Shown here in pieces: positions 62,304-64,000 of a DNA stretch of 64,000 bases. Both the position numbers and the translations under genes were made by a program. The notes under the pieces are model-generated. The model made no database searches, was not told the DNA's origin, and saw nothing but the letters and a program-made list of their open reading frames with translations. How positions within the stretch are numbered: the first letter of the stretch is position 1; each line of letters starts with the position of its first letter. This DNA is from JAXMAR01 sp046350295 (GTDB lineage Bacteria; Planctomycetota; Planctomycetia; Gemmatales; Gemmataceae): NCBI GenBank assembly GCA_046350295.1, contig JAXMAR010000035.1, forward strand, positions 1-64,000. The letters run 5' to 3'.

Positions 62304-63940
62304 TCACAACAGGCTCGGATACTCCGGCTTGTACATCTGCCCCGTGAGGAAGGCGCTCAGATCGCTGGGTGGTTCGACCCCCGCCAGGCCGCGCGCGAAG
62401 ACGACCTCCGCGACGCGCTGCGCCGTCTTCAGCTCCGTTTGCAGGATCCCTGATTGCGGCGGGTAGAGTAGGCCACAGTCCAGCTCGGCTTGCGTCACTT
62501 GATCCGCGACTCCACGCGCGGCTGCCACGAACATCTCGTCGGTGATGCGGCGCGGCCGGGTCGCGTACACGGCCAGGCCGACGGCCGGGAAGATGTACAT
62601 GTTGTTGCCTTGTCCCGGGACCAGCATCTTGTCGCCGAAACGGACAGGGGGGAAGGCGACGCCCGCGGCGAATAACGCCCGGCCCTCCGACCAGTTGTAC
62701 GCTTCCTCGGCCGTGCACTCCGCGTGATCGGCGGGGTTGGACAACGCGAAAATGATCGGCCGGTCGTTGATGCGAGCCATCGTCTCGATGACCCTGCGGT
62801 CGAACGCTTTGCCCTTGGTGCTCAAACCGAGAAGGGCGGTCGGTCGAAAGTGCTCGATGAACCCAGCGAAGTCGCGCGCCGTCCGCCGCAGGCGCAAACG
62901 GTTTCTGGAAGTCGAGGAGGTCCGTGCGGCCGGCCTCGATCAGACCGCAGCTTGTCGTACATCCGGATACGGTCCCGGGCGTCGGCCTCGGTCAGACCGT
63001 CGAGAGTCATGGCCGAGGTCACCATGTCGGCAATGCCGAAAGCGGCTGAGCCGGCGCCGAGGAACAGGAGGCGCTGCTCCCTCAGCTTGCCGCCGGTGAC
63101 GCGCAGGGCGCTGAGCAGTCCCGCAAGGGCCATGGCGGCCGTGCCCTGGATGTCGTCGTTAAAACACGATATCCGGTCGCGATAGCAGCCAAGGAGGCGT
63201 ACCGCGTCGACGCCGGCCCAGTCCTCGAAATGGAGGCAGGAACCGGGGAACACCTCCTGCGCCGCCTGTACAAACTCAGCGACGAAGGCGTCGAGCTCTT
63301 CGACGCGGATGCGTGGCTGGCGCAAGCCGAGGTAGAGGGGATCGCTCAGCAGATCGCGGTTGTTCGTGCCGAAGTCGAGATGCACGGGCAGGAGACTGTG
63401 CGGCGGGACGGCGGCGCAGGCCGTGTAGAGCTGAAGTTTGCCGATCGGGATACCCATGCCGTTGGCGCCCAGGTCCCCGAGGCCGAGGATGCGCTCGCCG
63501 GATGTGACGCAGATGATGCGCACGTCAGGCGCCGGCCAGTTCCGAAGGACGTCCTTGATGCGGCCGCGCTGCTTGAGGGAGACGTAGAGGCCGCGCGGGC
63601 GGCGAAAGATGTGGCCGAATTTGAGGCAGGCCTCGCCGACGTTGGGGGTGTAGATGATGGGCAGGAAGCGTCTCGGGTCGGACATGACGACCCGGTAGAA
63701 GAGGGTCTCGTCCATGTCGAGGAGCGCGGTCAGGTAGATGTAGCGCTCCAGGTCGGTCGGCTTTTGCCCCAGCTGCTGCAGGACGCGCTGCGCCTGCGTC
63801 TCCTCGCTGTCGACCGCGGCCGGCAGCAGTCCCGTCAGGCCGAGAGCATCGCGCTCGGCCTCGGTGAAGGCGGTGGACTTGTTGAGGTGCGGGTCGCGGA
63901 GCAGATCGAGGCCGCGCTTGGTGTGGCTTCTGGGATTCAT
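62304..63940 (-). CDS. NAD-dependent malic enzyme (frameshifted)
   Basis: Oxidative decarboxylation of malate to pyruvate with NAD. ATG 63940 starts MNPRSHTKRGLDLLRDPHLN, then KSTAFTEAERDALGLTGLLP, the substrate/divalent metal region (YTPNVGEACLKFGHIFRRP, ICVTSGERILGLGDLGANGM), FEDWAGVDAVRLLGCYRDRI with FNDDIQGTAAMALAGLLSAL, and the NAD-binding LLFLGAGSAAFGIADMV. Near 62945 and 62890 two single-base indels move the frame; the end resumes as RDFAGFIEHFRPTALLGLST, FALSNPADHAECTAEEAYNW and stops at 62304. Total about 545 residues, normal for the large bacterial/eukaryotic form. Convergent with the LRR gene. Confidence 0.92.
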
Positions 63941-64000
63941 GCGTCTGGCTCCGGGACACGGCGCCACCGGAATGCGACAGCGAAATGCCGCGGCCGGCTG

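Overview
The window looks like the chromosome of a planctomycete, most likely a Gemmataceae relative. It is GC-rich and carries several marker families of that group: DUF1559 pseudopilin-like proteins (positions 33480, 34329, 38348 and a broken copy at 46267), DUF1501, two DUF4058 proteins, secreted proteins with an L-E-x-R-x-x-P segment just before the mature domain (36657 and 56014), a small leucine-rich-repeat protein, zinc-ribbon plus membrane proteins, and an ECF sigma/FecR pair. No species can be named from sequence alone. Layout: 1-3.1 kb is a mobile border, with an IS630 transposase, a serine acetyltransferase gene flanked by a 14-bp direct repeat, and a 3' tRNA-Lys fragment that looks like an attachment-site scar. 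3.4-7.5 kb holds a BON protein, DUF4058, DUF1501, thioredoxin and a small protein, separated by clear hairpin terminators. 7.7-13.3 kb is a run of heavily frame-broken genes: a sulfatase, an unidentified gene, a Gfo/Idh/MocA oxidoreductase, an SBBP-repeat protein and a possible immunity gene. 13.3-22.2 kb is an RHS polymorphic-toxin locus: a degraded RHS copy with one nuclease-like C-terminus, an immunity-type gene (DUF4304-like), and a larger RHS gene with a different nuclease-like C-terminus whose 5' end is cut off by an ISKra4-family element. 22.6-33.5 kb is mostly housekeeping: transglutaminase-like protein, polA, coaE, rho, DUF4058, zinc-ribbon protein, cupin, GIDE/LemA protein and a DUF71 ATP pyrophosphatase. 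33.5-42.5 kb is a block of exported proteins on the minus strand. It includes the most interesting gene of the window (35324-36490): a thioredoxin-like/PDZ protein whose redox motif is written TGA-His-His-TGA in an otherwise open frame, with a hairpin downstream that fits a bacterial SECIS element. 42.7-46 kb is a phosphate-type two-component cluster in the order PhoR-PhoU-PhoB. 46.3-49.4 kb has a broken DUF1559/lipoprotein pair and a second ISKra4-family copy with a perfect 9-bp target duplication. 49.5-56 kb is an ECF sigma/FecR pair and an electron-transfer module (GYF/4Fe-4S protein, FAD/NAD oxidoreductase, polytopic cytochrome-like membrane protein, and a convergent 18-heme cytochrome c). 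56-64 kb holds a beta-helix secreted protein, a secreted protein-glutaminase-like enzyme, a PIG-L deacetylase, a K+ channel, an LRR protein and malic enzyme. A caution on quality: single-base indels cluster in certain stretches and hit genes expected to be essential (coaE and the 5' half of rho) as well as DUF4058, DUF1501, the GYF/4Fe-4S gene and malic enzyme. The simplest reading is that part of this window carries uncorrected sequencing indels, so many 'pseudogenes' here may be intact in the real genome. The TGA-x-x-TGA gene is not explained by this, because both sides of the TGA codons are in the same frame.
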